NCBI RefSeq assembly: GCF_900277125.1
Contig: NZ_OPYN01000221.1
Span: 1 to 64,000 of the forward strand
Direction: 5' to 3'
Source: Pseudomonas inefficax
GTDB taxonomy: Bacteria > Pseudomonadota > Gammaproteobacteria > Pseudomonadales > Pseudomonadaceae
Length of the DNA: 64,000 nt
Part shown: in pieces, positions 34,913 to 43,740 of the stretch
How positions within the stretch are numbered: position 1 is the stretch's first letter
Layout: each line of letters starts with the position of its first letter
The notes under the pieces: model-generated
Database searches by the model: none
Told to the model about the DNA's origin: nothing
What the model saw: only the letters and a program-made list of their open reading frames with translations
Program-made: the position numbers and the translations under genes

Positions 34913-37849
34913 ATGTACAAAGGATTGACTCGCGCCGCTGGCGCACTTCTGGCCCTCGTAGCCCTCTACAGCCTTCTCGGCTTTCTCGTTCTCCCCGGTG
35001 TCACGCTGCGCATCGCCAATCAGCAGTTGGCCCAGTACGCAACCGTACCTGCCCACCTCGAACGGATCGAGCTCAACCCCTTCAGCCTCGAGCTGACATT
35101 GTGGGGCCTGCAGATCGGCGAGCCGGGCAAGGAGCAGGTCGGCTTCGACCGGCTTTACGCCAACCTCTCGCTCGACAGCCTGTGGAGCGGCGCCTTGCAC
35201 CTGGACGCAGTGGAACTGGTCAAGCCTCGCAACGAAGTGCTGTTCGCCAAGGACGGTACTCTAAACCTGACCCGCCTGTTCAAGCTGCCAGCCAGCGAAG
35301 CCAAGCCTGACGAGCCGCCCAGCGACCCGTTCCCGCTACGCATCGGCAGCATCAAGCTCAGCGACGGCTATCTGCACTTCGAGGACCTGCGTCCGAGCGA
35401 GCCGATCGAGTTCCTCTACGACAACATGAACCTGGAGTTGAAGAACCTCAGCACCCTGCCCAACGACAATGCCGACATGGCCCTGGTGGCCATCGGCCCC
35501 AACGGCGGGCGCATCGACTGGAAAGGCACCCTGAGCCTGGCGCCGATCGCCTCTGAAGGCACACTGAAAATCACCGAAGGCAGGATGAAGGCGTTCTGGC
35601 CCTATGTGCGCGATGCGGTGCCACTGGTGCTGGAAGACGGCGTGGTCAGCCTCGACACACACTACAAGCTCAACCTCGCCAAGCAGACCGAGCTATTGCT
35701 GGACAACGCGTCGGTGCGCATTGCACCGTTCGCCATCAAGGCCCCGGATGGCCGCCCGCTGGCACGCCTGGCCAGCCTGGAAGTGAGCGAGACCTCGGTC
35801 GACCTGGTCAAGCAGCTGGTCACCGTGGGCAAGATCCGCAGCGAAAAACTGGAAACCTGGGCCGCGCTGGAAAAGGACGGCCAACTCGACTGGCAGAAGC
35901 TGTTCGCCAGCCAGCCGGCCAAGGCCACGCCGAAGGAAAAGGCCGAACCAGCCACCGCCGAGCCCACGCCTGAACAGCAAGCCGCCAAGGAGCCGAGCAA
36001 ACCCTGGCAGGTACTGCTCAAGGACGTGCAATTGCGTAACTACCTGGTGCACCTGGCAGACCGTACCCAGAAGGAGCCAGTGGCCCTCGACGTCGGCCCG
36101 CTCAATGCCGACCTGCAAGGGTTCGACAGCCTCAACAAGTCGCCCTTCACCCTCAAGCTCGATACCGGCGTGGGCAAGCAGGGCAAACTGCAGGCGGCCG
36201 GCCAGGTCAATCTGGCGCCCATCTGGGCCAAGCTGGACGTAAGCAGCCGCGACATCGACCTGCGGGTGGCCCAGGCCTATATCAGCCCGTTCATCCTGCT
36301 GGAGCTGCGCAGCGGCATGCTCGCCAGCGACCTCAAGGTCGACCTGAAGAACACCGCACCGCTGGCCTTCAGTGTCACCGGCAAGGCTCAGGTCAGCCAG
36401 CTGCACACCCTCGACACCATCAAGAGCCGCGACTTCGTCAAATGGCAGCAGGTGAACGTCGACGGCCTGTCCTACGTTCACGGCGATGCGCTGTCGATCG
36501 ACAAGGTGACACTGCTGCAGCCCTATGCACGCTTCATCATCAACGAAGACCGCACCACCAACATCAACGACCTGCTGATCCCGCAGCCGGCCGACGCCCC
36601 GGCGGCCAGCCAGGCGAAGCCGGCCGCGGCCAGCAATGACAAGCCGCTGGGTATCCACATCGGCCAGATCGACATCAACGACGGCTCGGCCAACTTCGCC
36701 GACCTGTCCCTCACACCCAACTTCGCCACGGCTATCCAGCAGCTCAACGGCCGGGTCGGCACCATCGACAACCGCAAGCCGGTGCCGGCCAAGGTCGACG
36801 TCAAGGGCAAGGTCGACCGCTATGCGCCGGTCACCATCAAAGGCGCCCTGAACCCGTTCAATCCGCTGGCCAGCCTGGATATCGCCACCAGCTTCAAGCG
36901 GGTCGAGCTGACCACGCTCACCCCCTACTCTGGCAAGTTCGCCGGTTTCCGTATCCGCAAGGGCCGGCTCAACCTCGACCTGCACTACCTGATCACCAAT
37001 GGCCAGCTGAAGGCCGAGAACAAGGTAGTGGTAGAGCAGCTGCAGTTGGGCGAGAAGGTCGACAGTCCGGACGCAGTGGACCTGCCGATTCGCCTGGCGG
37101 TGGCACTGCTGAAGGATACCGAAGGCAAGATCTCGATCGAGCTGCCGGTGTCGGGCGACCTCAACAACCCGCAGTTCAGCGTGATGCCGATCGTCTGGCA
37201 AACCCTGCGCAACCTGGTGTTGCGTGCGGCGCAGGCACCGTTCAAGTTCATTGGCGGGCTGGTTGCCGGCGGTGGCTCGGAAGACCTCGGCAATGTGTCC
37301 TTCGCCCCGGGCTCCAGCGAGCTCAATGGCGACGCCCAGGCATCGCTGGACAAGCTGGCGTCGGCCTTGAAGGAACGCCCGGAACTGCGCCTGGAAATCG
37401 AAGGCACCAGCGCCCAGGCCAGTGACGGCCCGCTGATCGCCCAGCAGCGCCTGGAGCGTGAGTACCAGGCCACCTGGTACAAGATCCTGCAGCGTCGCGG
37501 TGACAAGGTGCCGGCCAATGCCTCGATGCTGGTGGTCGACAACAGCGACAAACCGGCGATGCTCGAAGGCATCTACCGTAACCGCCTGAAGCAGCAGCCG
37601 CCTGCCGAATGGGAGCAACTGGGCCGCGACGAGCGCACCGCCAAGCTGCGCGAGGCGGTGATCAAGTCCTGGGCCGAAAGTACCGCGCTGCTGCGTACAC
37701 TTGGCCAGGAGCGGGCCAGCAGCATCAAGGATTACCTGGTCGACAAGGGCCAGCTGGAAGATGACCGGGTGTACTTCATCGATACCAGCCTGGGGCAGGC
37801 CGAGAGCGATGGGCGGGTGGTGACGCCGATGCATCTGGATGCCGAGTAA
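34913..37849 (+). CDS. DUF748 (AsmA-like) envelope protein
   Basis: Large protein of 978 residues with an N-terminal signal anchor (GALLALVALYSLLGFLVLPG) and a long periplasmic body of DUF748/AsmA-type beta repeats; the DUF748 core is at about 300-700 (after a Pro/Glu/Ala-rich linker at about 340-365). The C-terminal ~200 residues resemble an OmpA-like domain (FAPGSSELNGDAQASLDKLA). AsmA-like proteins act in outer-membrane lipid transport or assembly; this one's role is not established. Confidence 0.78.
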   Translation: MYKGLTRAAGALLALVALYSLLGFLVLPGVTLRIANQQLAQYATVPAHLERIELNPFSLELTLWGLQIGEPGKEQVGFDRLYANLSLDSLWSGALHLDAVELVKPRNEVLFAKDGTLNLTRLFKLPASEAKPDEPPSDPFPLRIGSIKLSDGYLHFEDLRPSEPIEFLYDNMNLELKNLSTLPNDNADMALVAIGPNGGRIDWKGTLSLAPIASEGTLKITEGRMKAFWPYVRDAVPLVLEDGVVSLDTHYKLNLAKQTELLLDNASVRIAPFAIKAPDGRPLARLASLEVSETSVDLVKQLVTVGKIRSEKLETWAALEKDGQLDWQKLFASQPAKATPKEKAEPATAEPTPEQQAAKEPSKPWQVLLKDVQLRNYLVHLADRTQKEPVALDVGPLNADLQGFDSLNKSPFTLKLDTGVGKQGKLQAAGQVNLAPIWAKLDVSSRDIDLRVAQAYISPFILLELRSGMLASDLKVDLKNTAPLAFSVTGKAQVSQLHTLDTIKSRDFVKWQQVNVDGLSYVHGDALSIDKVTLLQPYARFIINEDRTTNINDLLIPQPADAPAASQAKPAAASNDKPLGIHIGQIDINDGSANFADLSLTPNFATAIQQLNGRVGTIDNRKPVPAKVDVKGKVDRYAPVTIKGALNPFNPLASLDIATSFKRVELTTLTPYSGKFAGFRIRKGRLNLDLHYLITNGQLKAENKVVVEQLQLGEKVDSPDAVDLPIRLAVALLKDTEGKISIELPVSGDLNNPQFSVMPIVWQTLRNLVLRAAQAPFKFIGGLVAGGGSEDLGNVSFAPGSSELNGDAQASLDKLASALKERPELRLEIEGTSAQASDGPLIAQQRLEREYQATWYKILQRRGDKVPANASMLVVDNSDKPAMLEGIYRNRLKQQPPAEWEQLGRDERTAKLREAVIKSWAESTALLRTLGQERASSIKDYLVDKGQLEDDRVYFIDTSLGQAESDGRVVTPMHLDAE

Positions 37850-37860
37850 TCTCTACCAGC

Positions 37861-38047
37861 AGGTCTGGCCTCTTCGCGGGTAAACCCGCTCCCACAGGTA
37901 CTGCACAGGCCTTGAGCAGTGCGCGATCCCTGTGAGAGCAGGTCTGGCCTCTTCGCGGGCTTGCCCGCTCCCACAGGTACTGCACAGGCCTTGAGCAGTG
38001 CGCGATCCCTGTGGGAGCGGGTTTACCCGCGAAGAGGCCGGTACAGG
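37861..38047. repeat. Compound REP cluster with a 79-bp tandem duplication
   Basis: Two direct units of 79 bp (37861-37939 and 37940-38018) followed by a third REP half. The copies are nearly identical except at the palindrome core, GGGTAAACCC in the first and GGGCTTGCCC in the second, plus a GAGAGC/GGGAGC change. It lies between converging genes (DUF748 and VOC). Confidence 0.92.
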
Positions 38048-38049
38048 CT

Positions 38050-38463
38050 TCACACCAACCGCTGCCCCGACACTGCCGGGTGATACAGCGGCTGCACCAT
38101 GTTACCCGCCGGGTCCAGCAGGTGGAAGCTGCGCGCACCGTCACCATGATTGAACGGCCGATCCAGCAAGGTCACGCCATGGGCCTTGAAGTACTGGTAC
38201 CAAGCCTCCAGCTCCTCCACGCTATCGACGATGAATCCATAGTGGTCCAAGGTCTGCAAACCATTGGCCGCCCCGGCCCCACGCCCTAGCGACAGATTGT
38301 CGTTACCGCAGGTCAGGTACACCAGGTCTTCATTGGCGCGGTTCAGCACTTCCATGCCCAGCACATCGACGTAGAAGCGTTCGCACTCCTCAAGGTTCGG
38401 TACCAGCAAGGCGATATGGCGAAGGCCGTTCAGGCGACCAGGGCGGGCAGGCAATTCGGACAT
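38050..38463 (-). CDS. VOC-superfamily (glyoxalase-like) protein
   Basis: 137-residue protein with the two beta-alpha-beta-beta-beta units of the vicinal-oxygen-chelate fold (LRHIALLVPNLEECERFY, then LDHYGFIVDSVEELEAWY). Candidate metal ligands are His and Glu at the usual positions in these strands. Enzymatic class unknown. It is divergent from a small ABM-domain gene across a 60-nt spacer holding a TTGTATACAA dyad. Confidence 0.82.
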   Translation of the reverse strand: MSELPARPGRLNGLRHIALLVPNLEECERFYVDVLGMEVLNRANEDLVYLTCGNDNLSLGRGAGAANGLQTLDHYGFIVDSVEELEAWYQYFKAHGVTLLDRPFNHGDGARSFHLLDPAGNMVQPLYHPAVSGQRLV

Positions 38464-38479
38464 TGGCGAAGCTCCATTT

Positions 38480-38489
38480 TTGTATACAA
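38480..38489. promoter_or_regulatory. TTGTATACAA dyad between VOC and ABM genes
   Basis: Perfect 10-bp palindrome in the AT-rich 60-nt divergent spacer. The sequence resembles operators of GntR/FadR-type regulators. It could control both genes; the regulator is not in the window. Confidence 0.5.
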
Positions 38490-38523
38490 TTCATAATCGA
38501 ATTTAAAACAAATGGAGCGACTT

Positions 38524-38826
38524 GTGTATAGCCTGTTCATCAAGACTCGGGTGAAGCCCGGCTGCGCAGAAGACTTTCTGAACGCGATCAAGGTCAATGC
38601 GGCGGCTTCCGTCGCCACCGAACCCGGTTGCCTGGTGTTCGATGTGTCGCAAGATCGGGTCGACCCGGACGTGATCTACCTGTACGAGATCTACCGCGAC
38701 GATGCGGCGTATGAAGCGCATACCCAAACCGCGCACTTTCGCGATAGCCGACCATTGGTCGAGCCGCTGATAGTCGAGCAGGAATGCTTTGAAAGTGATG
38801 TGGTTGCGCGCAATCCGGTTTACTAG
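38524..38826 (+). CDS. ABM-domain (antibiotic biosynthesis monooxygenase-like) protein
   Basis: 100-residue ferredoxin-like alpha/beta-barrel protein. The start is taken at GTG 38524 (VYSLFIKTRVKPGC), which follows GGAG by 6 nt, rather than an ATG four codons upstream. The sequence (FLNAIKVNAAASVATEPGCLVFDVSQD and VYLYEIYRDDAAYEAH-type pattern) matches small cofactor-free quinol monooxygenases such as YgiN, or related enzymes. The substrate is unknown. Confidence 0.8.
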   Translation: MYSLFIKTRVKPGCAEDFLNAIKVNAAASVATEPGCLVFDVSQDRVDPDVIYLYEIYRDDAAYEAHTQTAHFRDSRPLVEPLIVEQECFESDVVARNPVY

Positions 38827-38832
38827 GCACAC

Positions 38833-38861
38833 AATGAAAAGCCCCGGCAATAAGCCGGGGC
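38833..38861 (-). terminator. Terminator of the BON-domain gene
   Basis: GCCCCGGC/GCCGGGGC stem with a 5-nt loop and TTTTCATT on the minus strand. It lies between the converging ABM and BON genes. Confidence 0.8.
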
Positions 38862-38905
38862 CTGGAGCAAAGGTGGCCAAATCCGTTTGGCCGACGGGAC
38901 ATTCC

Positions 38906-39256
38906 TTACTCGGCTTTCAGGCCGTCGGACATGACGCTCTTGACGCCTTTGATGTTCTTGGTAATGCGAACGGCTTCTTCTTTCTGGGACTGAGTCACTG
39001 CCACGTCAGACGACAGCGAGACGACGCCCTGGCTGGTCTCGACTTTGATGTCGCTGCCTGGAATACCTTTTTCAGTCAGCAAGTCCGCTTTCACCTTGGT
39101 GGTGATCCAGGTGTCGGAACCTTCCTGCTTGGCGTTGTCCACGGTGTTCGCGGCCAACATGACTGGAGCCTGGGTTGGCTCTGCAGCGAACGCGCCGTTG
39201 GCCATGGTCAGGGTCAGAGCGGTAGCAGTAGCGGCAGCAATGGCGAACTTCTTCAT
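38906..39256 (-). CDS. Periplasmic BON-domain protein
   Basis: 116-residue exported protein: signal peptide MKKFAIAAATATALTLTMANGAFAAE-type with cleavage after AFA, then one BON domain (WITTKVKADLLTEKGIPGSDIKVETSQGVVSL pattern). Homologous to the OsmY/single-BON group linked to envelope stress and phospholipid contact. Starts at ATG 39256 after AGGAG; an upstream in-frame GTG lies inside that ribosome site. Confidence 0.86.
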   Translation of the reverse strand: MKKFAIAAATATALTLTMANGAFAAEPTQAPVMLAANTVDNAKQEGSDTWITTKVKADLLTEKGIPGSDIKVETSQGVVSLSSDVAVTQSQKEEAVRITKNIKGVKSVMSDGLKAE

Positions 39257-39472
39257 GTGAGTCACTCCTGTTTATCGAAAGGTCTGCGCCGTATCTCCTG
39301 GCGTCAGGTATCAGGATAGTTGCATGCGCTGTGCCAGCTTTGCCGTTTCGCTTGTTTCCTTTTAAAACAACAACTTAGGAAAATAGCCATCCCGGCGGCG
39401 TCGTGCATTCTGCAATCTGCACGATAAACCTGCATGCAAGATGCAAGTCCGCAAAAGGTTCCGTACCGGCAT

Positions 39473-39501
39473 AAAAAAAGGGCCCCTTGCGGGGCCCTTC
39501 T
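39473..39501 (-). terminator. pnp terminator
   Basis: GGGCCCC/GGGGCCC stem, 4-nt loop and T7 on the minus strand, 30 nt past the pnp stop. Confidence 0.92.
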
Positions 39502-39530
39502 TTCTACTGCGAGCTACTGCGAGGCAATCC

Positions 39531-41636
39531 TCAGACGCCCGAAGCCTTGGCTGCGGCAACATCCTTGATCGACAGCTTGATACGGCCGCGGTTGTCCACG
39601 TCCAGTACCAGTACTTCAACTTCCTGGCCTTCTTTCAGGATGTCGGTGACTTTCTCGACGCGAGCATCGCTCAGCATCGAAATGTGCACCAGGCCGTCCT
39701 TGCCAGGCAGGATGTTGACGAAGGCGCCGAAGTCGACAATGCGCTCGACCTTGCCGACGTAGATCTTGCCGATCTCGGCCTCGGCGGTGATGCCCAGGAT
39801 GCGCTGCTTGGCAGCATCTGCCGCTTCCTTGGTTTCGCCGAAGATCTTGATCGAGCCGTCGTCTTCGATGTCGATCGAAGCCTTGGTCTCTTCGCAGATG
39901 GCGCGAATGGTGGCGCCGCCTTTACCGATGACGTCACGGATCTTGTCGGTATCGATCTTCATGGCGATCATGGTCGGGGCGTTGGCCGACAGCTCGCTAC
40001 GCGACTGGGCGATGATCTGGTTCATCTGGCCGAGGATGTTCAGGCGCGCTTCCAGGGCCTGGCCCAGGGCGATTTCCATGATCTCTTCGGTGATGCCGTT
40101 GATCTTGATGTCCATCTGCAGCGCGGTAACACCCTTGGCGGTACCGGCTACCTTGAAGTCCATGTCGCCCAGGTGATCTTCGTCACCCAGGATGTCGGTC
40201 AGGACGGCGAACTTGTCACCTTCCTTGACCAGGCCCATGGCGATACCGGCAACTGGTGCCTTCATCGGCACACCGGCGTCCATCAGCGCCAGGGAAGCAC
40301 CGCAGACCGAAGCCATGGAGCTGGAACCGTTGGATTCGGTGATTTCCGAAACCACGCGGATGGTGTACGGGAATTCGCTGTCGCTCGGCAGCATGGCCTG
40401 CACGCCACGACGGGCCAGGCGACCGTGGCCGATTTCACGACGGCCGGCACCGCCCATGCGGCCGCACTCACCCACCGAGAACGGCGGGAAGTTGTAGTGC
40501 AGCATGAACGGGTCTTTCTTCTCGCCTTCCAGGGTGTCCAGTAGCTGGGCGTCACGGGCGGTACCCAAGGTCGCGACGACCAGGGCCTGGGTCTCGCCAC
40601 GGGTGAACAGCGCCGAACCGTGAGTCTTCGGCAGTACGCCGACTTCGATGTTCAGCGGGCGCACAGTGCGGGTGTCACGGCCGTCGATACGCGGCTTGCC
40701 GTTGACGATGTTCTCGCGGACGGTGCGGTATTCCAGCTCGCCGAAGATTTCCTTGATGGCGCTGGCGGACGGGCCGGTCTCTTCGTTGCTCAGACGGGCG
40801 ATGGCCTCGTCGCGCAGCTGGCCCAGGCGGTTGTAGCGGTCAGCCTTCTGGGTAATGGTATAGGCCTGCGAAACGGCTTCGCCGAACTCGCCACGGACCA
40901 GGTTCATCAGCTCGACGTTGGCCGGAGCTGGCTGCCAGTCCCAGGTCGGCTTGGCGGCTTCGGCGGCCAGTTCCTTGACGGCCTGGATCACGGCCTGGAA
41001 TTCGTCGTGGGCGAACAGCACGGCGCCCAGCATCTGGTCTTCGGTCAGCTCTTTGGCTTCCGATTCGACCATCAGTACAGCCGATTCGGTACCGGCAACG
41101 ACCATGTCCAGGCTCGAGGCAGCCAGTTGCTCGTAGGTCGGGTTCAGCAGGTAGCCGGTGCTTTCGTGGAAGGCAACGCGAGCGGCGCCGATCGGGCCTT
41201 CGAACGGAATGCCGGAAATGGCCAGGGCAGCCGAGGTACCGATCATCGCAGCGATGTCCGGGTCGGTCTTCTTGCTGGTGGAAACCACGGTGCAGACGAC
41301 CTGCACTTCGTTCATGAAGCCTTCCGGGAACAGCGGACGGATCGGACGGTCGATCAGGCGCGAGGTCAGCGTCTCTTTCTCGGAAGGACGGCCTTCACGC
41401 TTGAAGAAGCCACCCGGGATCTTGCCGGCGGCGTAGGTTTTTTCCTGGTAGTGAACCGACAGCGGGAAGAAACCCTTGCCTGGATCAGCCTGTTTGGCAC
41501 CTACCACAGTCACCAGCACGGTGACGTCGTTGTCGACGGTAACCAGCACGGCGCCGGTTGCCTGACGGGCAATACGGCCCGTTTCGAGAGTAACGGTCGA
41601 TTGACCGAACTGGAAAGTCTTGATTACCGGGTTCAC
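39531..41636 (-). CDS. pnp: Pnp, polyribonucleotide nucleotidyltransferase
   Basis: 3'-5' phosphorolytic exoribonuclease and degradosome partner. 701 residues: two RNase PH-like domains (N-terminal from ETGRIARQATGAVLV; second with FTRGETQALVVATLG), an alpha-helical linker, then KH (IGKGGATIRAICEETKASIDI) and S1 (YVGKVERIVDFGAFVNILPGKDGLVHIS) domains. GTG start behind AGGTAGGAAACC. Follows rpsO after 250 nt, as in most gammaproteobacteria, where RNase III cuts the leader and Pnp controls itself; a stem-loop leader is expected here but I do not map the cut site. Confidence 0.97.
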   Translation of the reverse strand: MNPVIKTFQFGQSTVTLETGRIARQATGAVLVTVDNDVTVLVTVVGAKQADPGKGFFPLSVHYQEKTYAAGKIPGGFFKREGRPSEKETLTSRLIDRPIRPLFPEGFMNEVQVVCTVVSTSKKTDPDIAAMIGTSAALAISGIPFEGPIGAARVAFHESTGYLLNPTYEQLAASSLDMVVAGTESAVLMVESEAKELTEDQMLGAVLFAHDEFQAVIQAVKELAAEAAKPTWDWQPAPANVELMNLVRGEFGEAVSQAYTITQKADRYNRLGQLRDEAIARLSNEETGPSASAIKEIFGELEYRTVRENIVNGKPRIDGRDTRTVRPLNIEVGVLPKTHGSALFTRGETQALVVATLGTARDAQLLDTLEGEKKDPFMLHYNFPPFSVGECGRMGGAGRREIGHGRLARRGVQAMLPSDSEFPYTIRVVSEITESNGSSSMASVCGASLALMDAGVPMKAPVAGIAMGLVKEGDKFAVLTDILGDEDHLGDMDFKVAGTAKGVTALQMDIKINGITEEIMEIALGQALEARLNILGQMNQIIAQSRSELSANAPTMIAMKIDTDKIRDVIGKGGATIRAICEETKASIDIEDDGSIKIFGETKEAADAAKQRILGITAEAEIGKIYVGKVERIVDFGAFVNILPGKDGLVHISMLSDARVEKVTDILKEGQEVEVLVLDVDNRGRIKLSIKDVAAAKASGV

Positions 41637-41886
41637 GGTTTCCTACCTTTTTTCAGTGGCTCTGGGGGAACTGGTTTCTTGCGAATTCTTGGGCAGAACA
41701 GGGAATCGGCCCCGTTGACCGTCCAGATACAACACGAGGCTGGGAGCCTGGCACCAAGCGGAAAATCCGCTCAGCATTGCCAGGCTGCCAACCTCGGAGA
41801 TACGCGTGGCGTGTCCAACGACAGCGCTGCAAAACAGCCCTGCCGAAGCCTGCGACACGCCATGCACACCACTGGCCAGGCCGCTA

Positions 41887-42156
41887 TTAGCGACGCAGAC
41901 CCAGGCGACCGATCAGGGCGCTGTAACGAGTGGTGTCTTTGCCCTTCAGGTAATCCAGCAGCTTACGACGCTGGTTGACCATACGGATCAGACCACGACG
42001 GGAGTGGTGGTCTTTGTCGTTGGCCTTGAAGTGGCCTTGCAGCTTGTTGATGTTGGCGGTCAGCAGAGCAACCTGCACTTCCGGGCTACCGGTATCGCCG
42101 GCGGCTTGCTGGTATTCGGCAACGATCTGAGCTTTTTCTTCAACGCTGAGGGCCAT
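41887..42156 (-). CDS. rpsO: Ribosomal protein S15
   Basis: 89 residues, the usual size, binding 16S rRNA helices h20-h22. Contains the LTANINKLQGHFKANDKDHHSRRGLIRMVNQRRKLLDYL-type core. ATG at 42156 follows AGGAG. A CCCGCATGCGGG palindrome lies 23-34 nt before the start, in the leader where S15 autoregulation acts in other species. Confidence 0.97.
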   Translation of the reverse strand: MALSVEEKAQIVAEYQQAAGDTGSPEVQVALLTANINKLQGHFKANDKDHHSRRGLIRMVNQRRKLLDYLKGKDTTRYSALIGRLGLRR

Positions 42157-42303
42157 TTGGCTTCTCCTGATAACGGATCCCGCATGCGGGGTCCAATAGG
42201 CCAGGGACAAATCCCTGTATTAATAAAAAAGGTGTGACCGTGCCTACTGACAGCCACCCTTGGTGCCGTGGGACCAGGCAATTGCCTTTCCCCGCGGTTT
42301 CGG

Positions 42304-43221
42304 TCATTCCGACCGAATCAGCCGACGCGGCGCAATGCGCCCGTCTTCGCTCACTTCACCGATACCGATGAAGCGGGCATTGTGATCCTGTACCCGGACC
42401 ATGCCAAATTGTGGCGCGTCCGGCGCGCGTACTGCCTGCCCATGCAGCCAGTAGAACGCACTGTGCTCGGACAGGCACACCAGTGGCCAGTCCTGCAGGC
42501 CGCTGTCCGAGGGCATCAGGAAGCGGTCGAGCGCTTCGTTGCCGCCTTCGGCGTGGGCCTGTTCGAGTTCCTCGAGGGTGACCGTCTGTGCCAGCGCGAA
42601 GGGCCCGGCCTGGGTCCTGCGCAGCTCGGCGACATAGGCGCCGCAGCCAAGGGCCTCGCCGATATCCTCCACCAGGGTGCGGATATAGGTGCCTTTGCTG
42701 CATCCTACGCTCAACCGTGCACGGGTGCCTTCGCACTCGAGCAACTCCAAGCGGCCAATAGTAACAGAACGCGCCTCGCGCTCCACTACCTCTCCTGCAC
42801 GAGCCAGCTTGTACAGCGGCTGGCCGTCACGCTTGAGCGCCGAGTACATCGGCGGTATCTGGCTGATCTGGCCACGAAAACGCGGCAGCAGGGCCTCGAT
42901 GTCGGCGCGACCAACGGTCACCTCGCGGGTCTGCAGCACCTCACCTTCGGCATCGCCGGTGTTGGTAGTCTGCCCCATCTGCATGACTGTTTCGTAGCCC
43001 TTGTCCGAATCGAGCAGGTACTGCGAAAACTTGGTCGCTTCGCCAAAGCACAGCGGCAGCACGCCGGTTGCCAGCGGGTCGAGGCTGCCGGTGTGGCCGG
43101 CCTTTTCCGCATTGAGCAGCCAGCGCACCTTTTGTAGCGCGGCGTTGGAGGTGAAGCCCAGCGGCTTGTCGAGCAGGATGATGCCGCTGACGTTGCGGCG
43201 GATACGTTTGACCTGGGCCAC
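42304..43221 (-). CDS. truB: TruB, tRNA pseudouridine-55 synthase
   Basis: Makes pseudouridine 55 in the T-loop of tRNAs. 305 residues. Motif I KPLGFTSNAALQ, the catalytic Asp in GHTGSLDPLATGVLP, and YSALKRDGQPLYKLAR are clear, with a C-terminal PUA-like domain. It starts 3 nt after the rbfA stop. Confidence 0.96.
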   Translation of the reverse strand: MAQVKRIRRNVSGIILLDKPLGFTSNAALQKVRWLLNAEKAGHTGSLDPLATGVLPLCFGEATKFSQYLLDSDKGYETVMQMGQTTNTGDAEGEVLQTREVTVGRADIEALLPRFRGQISQIPPMYSALKRDGQPLYKLARAGEVVEREARSVTIGRLELLECEGTRARLSVGCSKGTYIRTLVEDIGEALGCGAYVAELRRTQAGPFALAQTVTLEELEQAHAEGGNEALDRFLMPSDSGLQDWPLVCLSEHSAFYWLHGQAVRAPDAPQFGMVRVQDHNARFIGIGEVSEDGRIAPRRLIRSE

Positions 43222-43224
43222 CGC

Positions 43225-43623
43225 TTACTCCTCGGCGTCCGGCTTGTCGGCATCCTTGTGCAGGCGGTCTTCGGCCACTGCACGCTCGATCAGTGCCGAC
43301 AGGTGTACACCGCGGCTGACACTTTCATCGAAGTGGAAGTGCAGTTGCGGCACGCTGCGCAGCTGCATCGAGCGCCCCAGGTGCAAACGCAGGAAGCTTG
43401 CGGCGCTGTTCAGCGCCTTCAGCGACTGCTGAACGGCGTCCGGGGTTTCCTCGCCCATGACGGTGATGAACACCTTGGCATGGCCCAGGTCACGGCTGAC
43501 GTCGACGGCAGTGATGGTAACCAGACCGACACGCGGGTCTTTGACTTCGCGACGGATCAGCTCGGCCAGCTCGCGCTGCATCTGATCGCCGATACGTTGG
43601 GTACGGCTATATTCTTTGGCCAT
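43225..43623 (-). CDS. rbfA: RbfA, 30S ribosome-binding factor
   Basis: KH-type small-subunit assembly and cold-adaptation factor of 132 residues. Begins MAKEYSRTQRIGDQMQREL at 43623; in-frame codons upstream lack a ribosome site. The KH-like core includes VTITAVDVSRDLGHAKVF. Lies between infB and truB, as in E. coli. Confidence 0.96.
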   Translation of the reverse strand: MAKEYSRTQRIGDQMQRELAELIRREVKDPRVGLVTITAVDVSRDLGHAKVFITVMGEETPDAVQQSLKALNSAASFLRLHLGRSMQLRSVPQLHFHFDESVSRGVHLSALIERAVAEDRLHKDADKPDAEE

Positions 43624-43740
43624 TCTTGCTACCTGTAACTTAAAGCGGCAAACGCCCGGACAGACCAATGGCCTGACCGGGCGCTACCTGAAGAGGTACC
43701 GCAAGCCGCCCTGCAGCGGGCGCTTGCGGCTCGCTCGCCC

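Noticed and set aside
41643..41867. Leftward 74-codon frame between rpsO and pnp
   Set aside because: No ribosome site or recognisable domain; this is the known leader/processing region of pnp.
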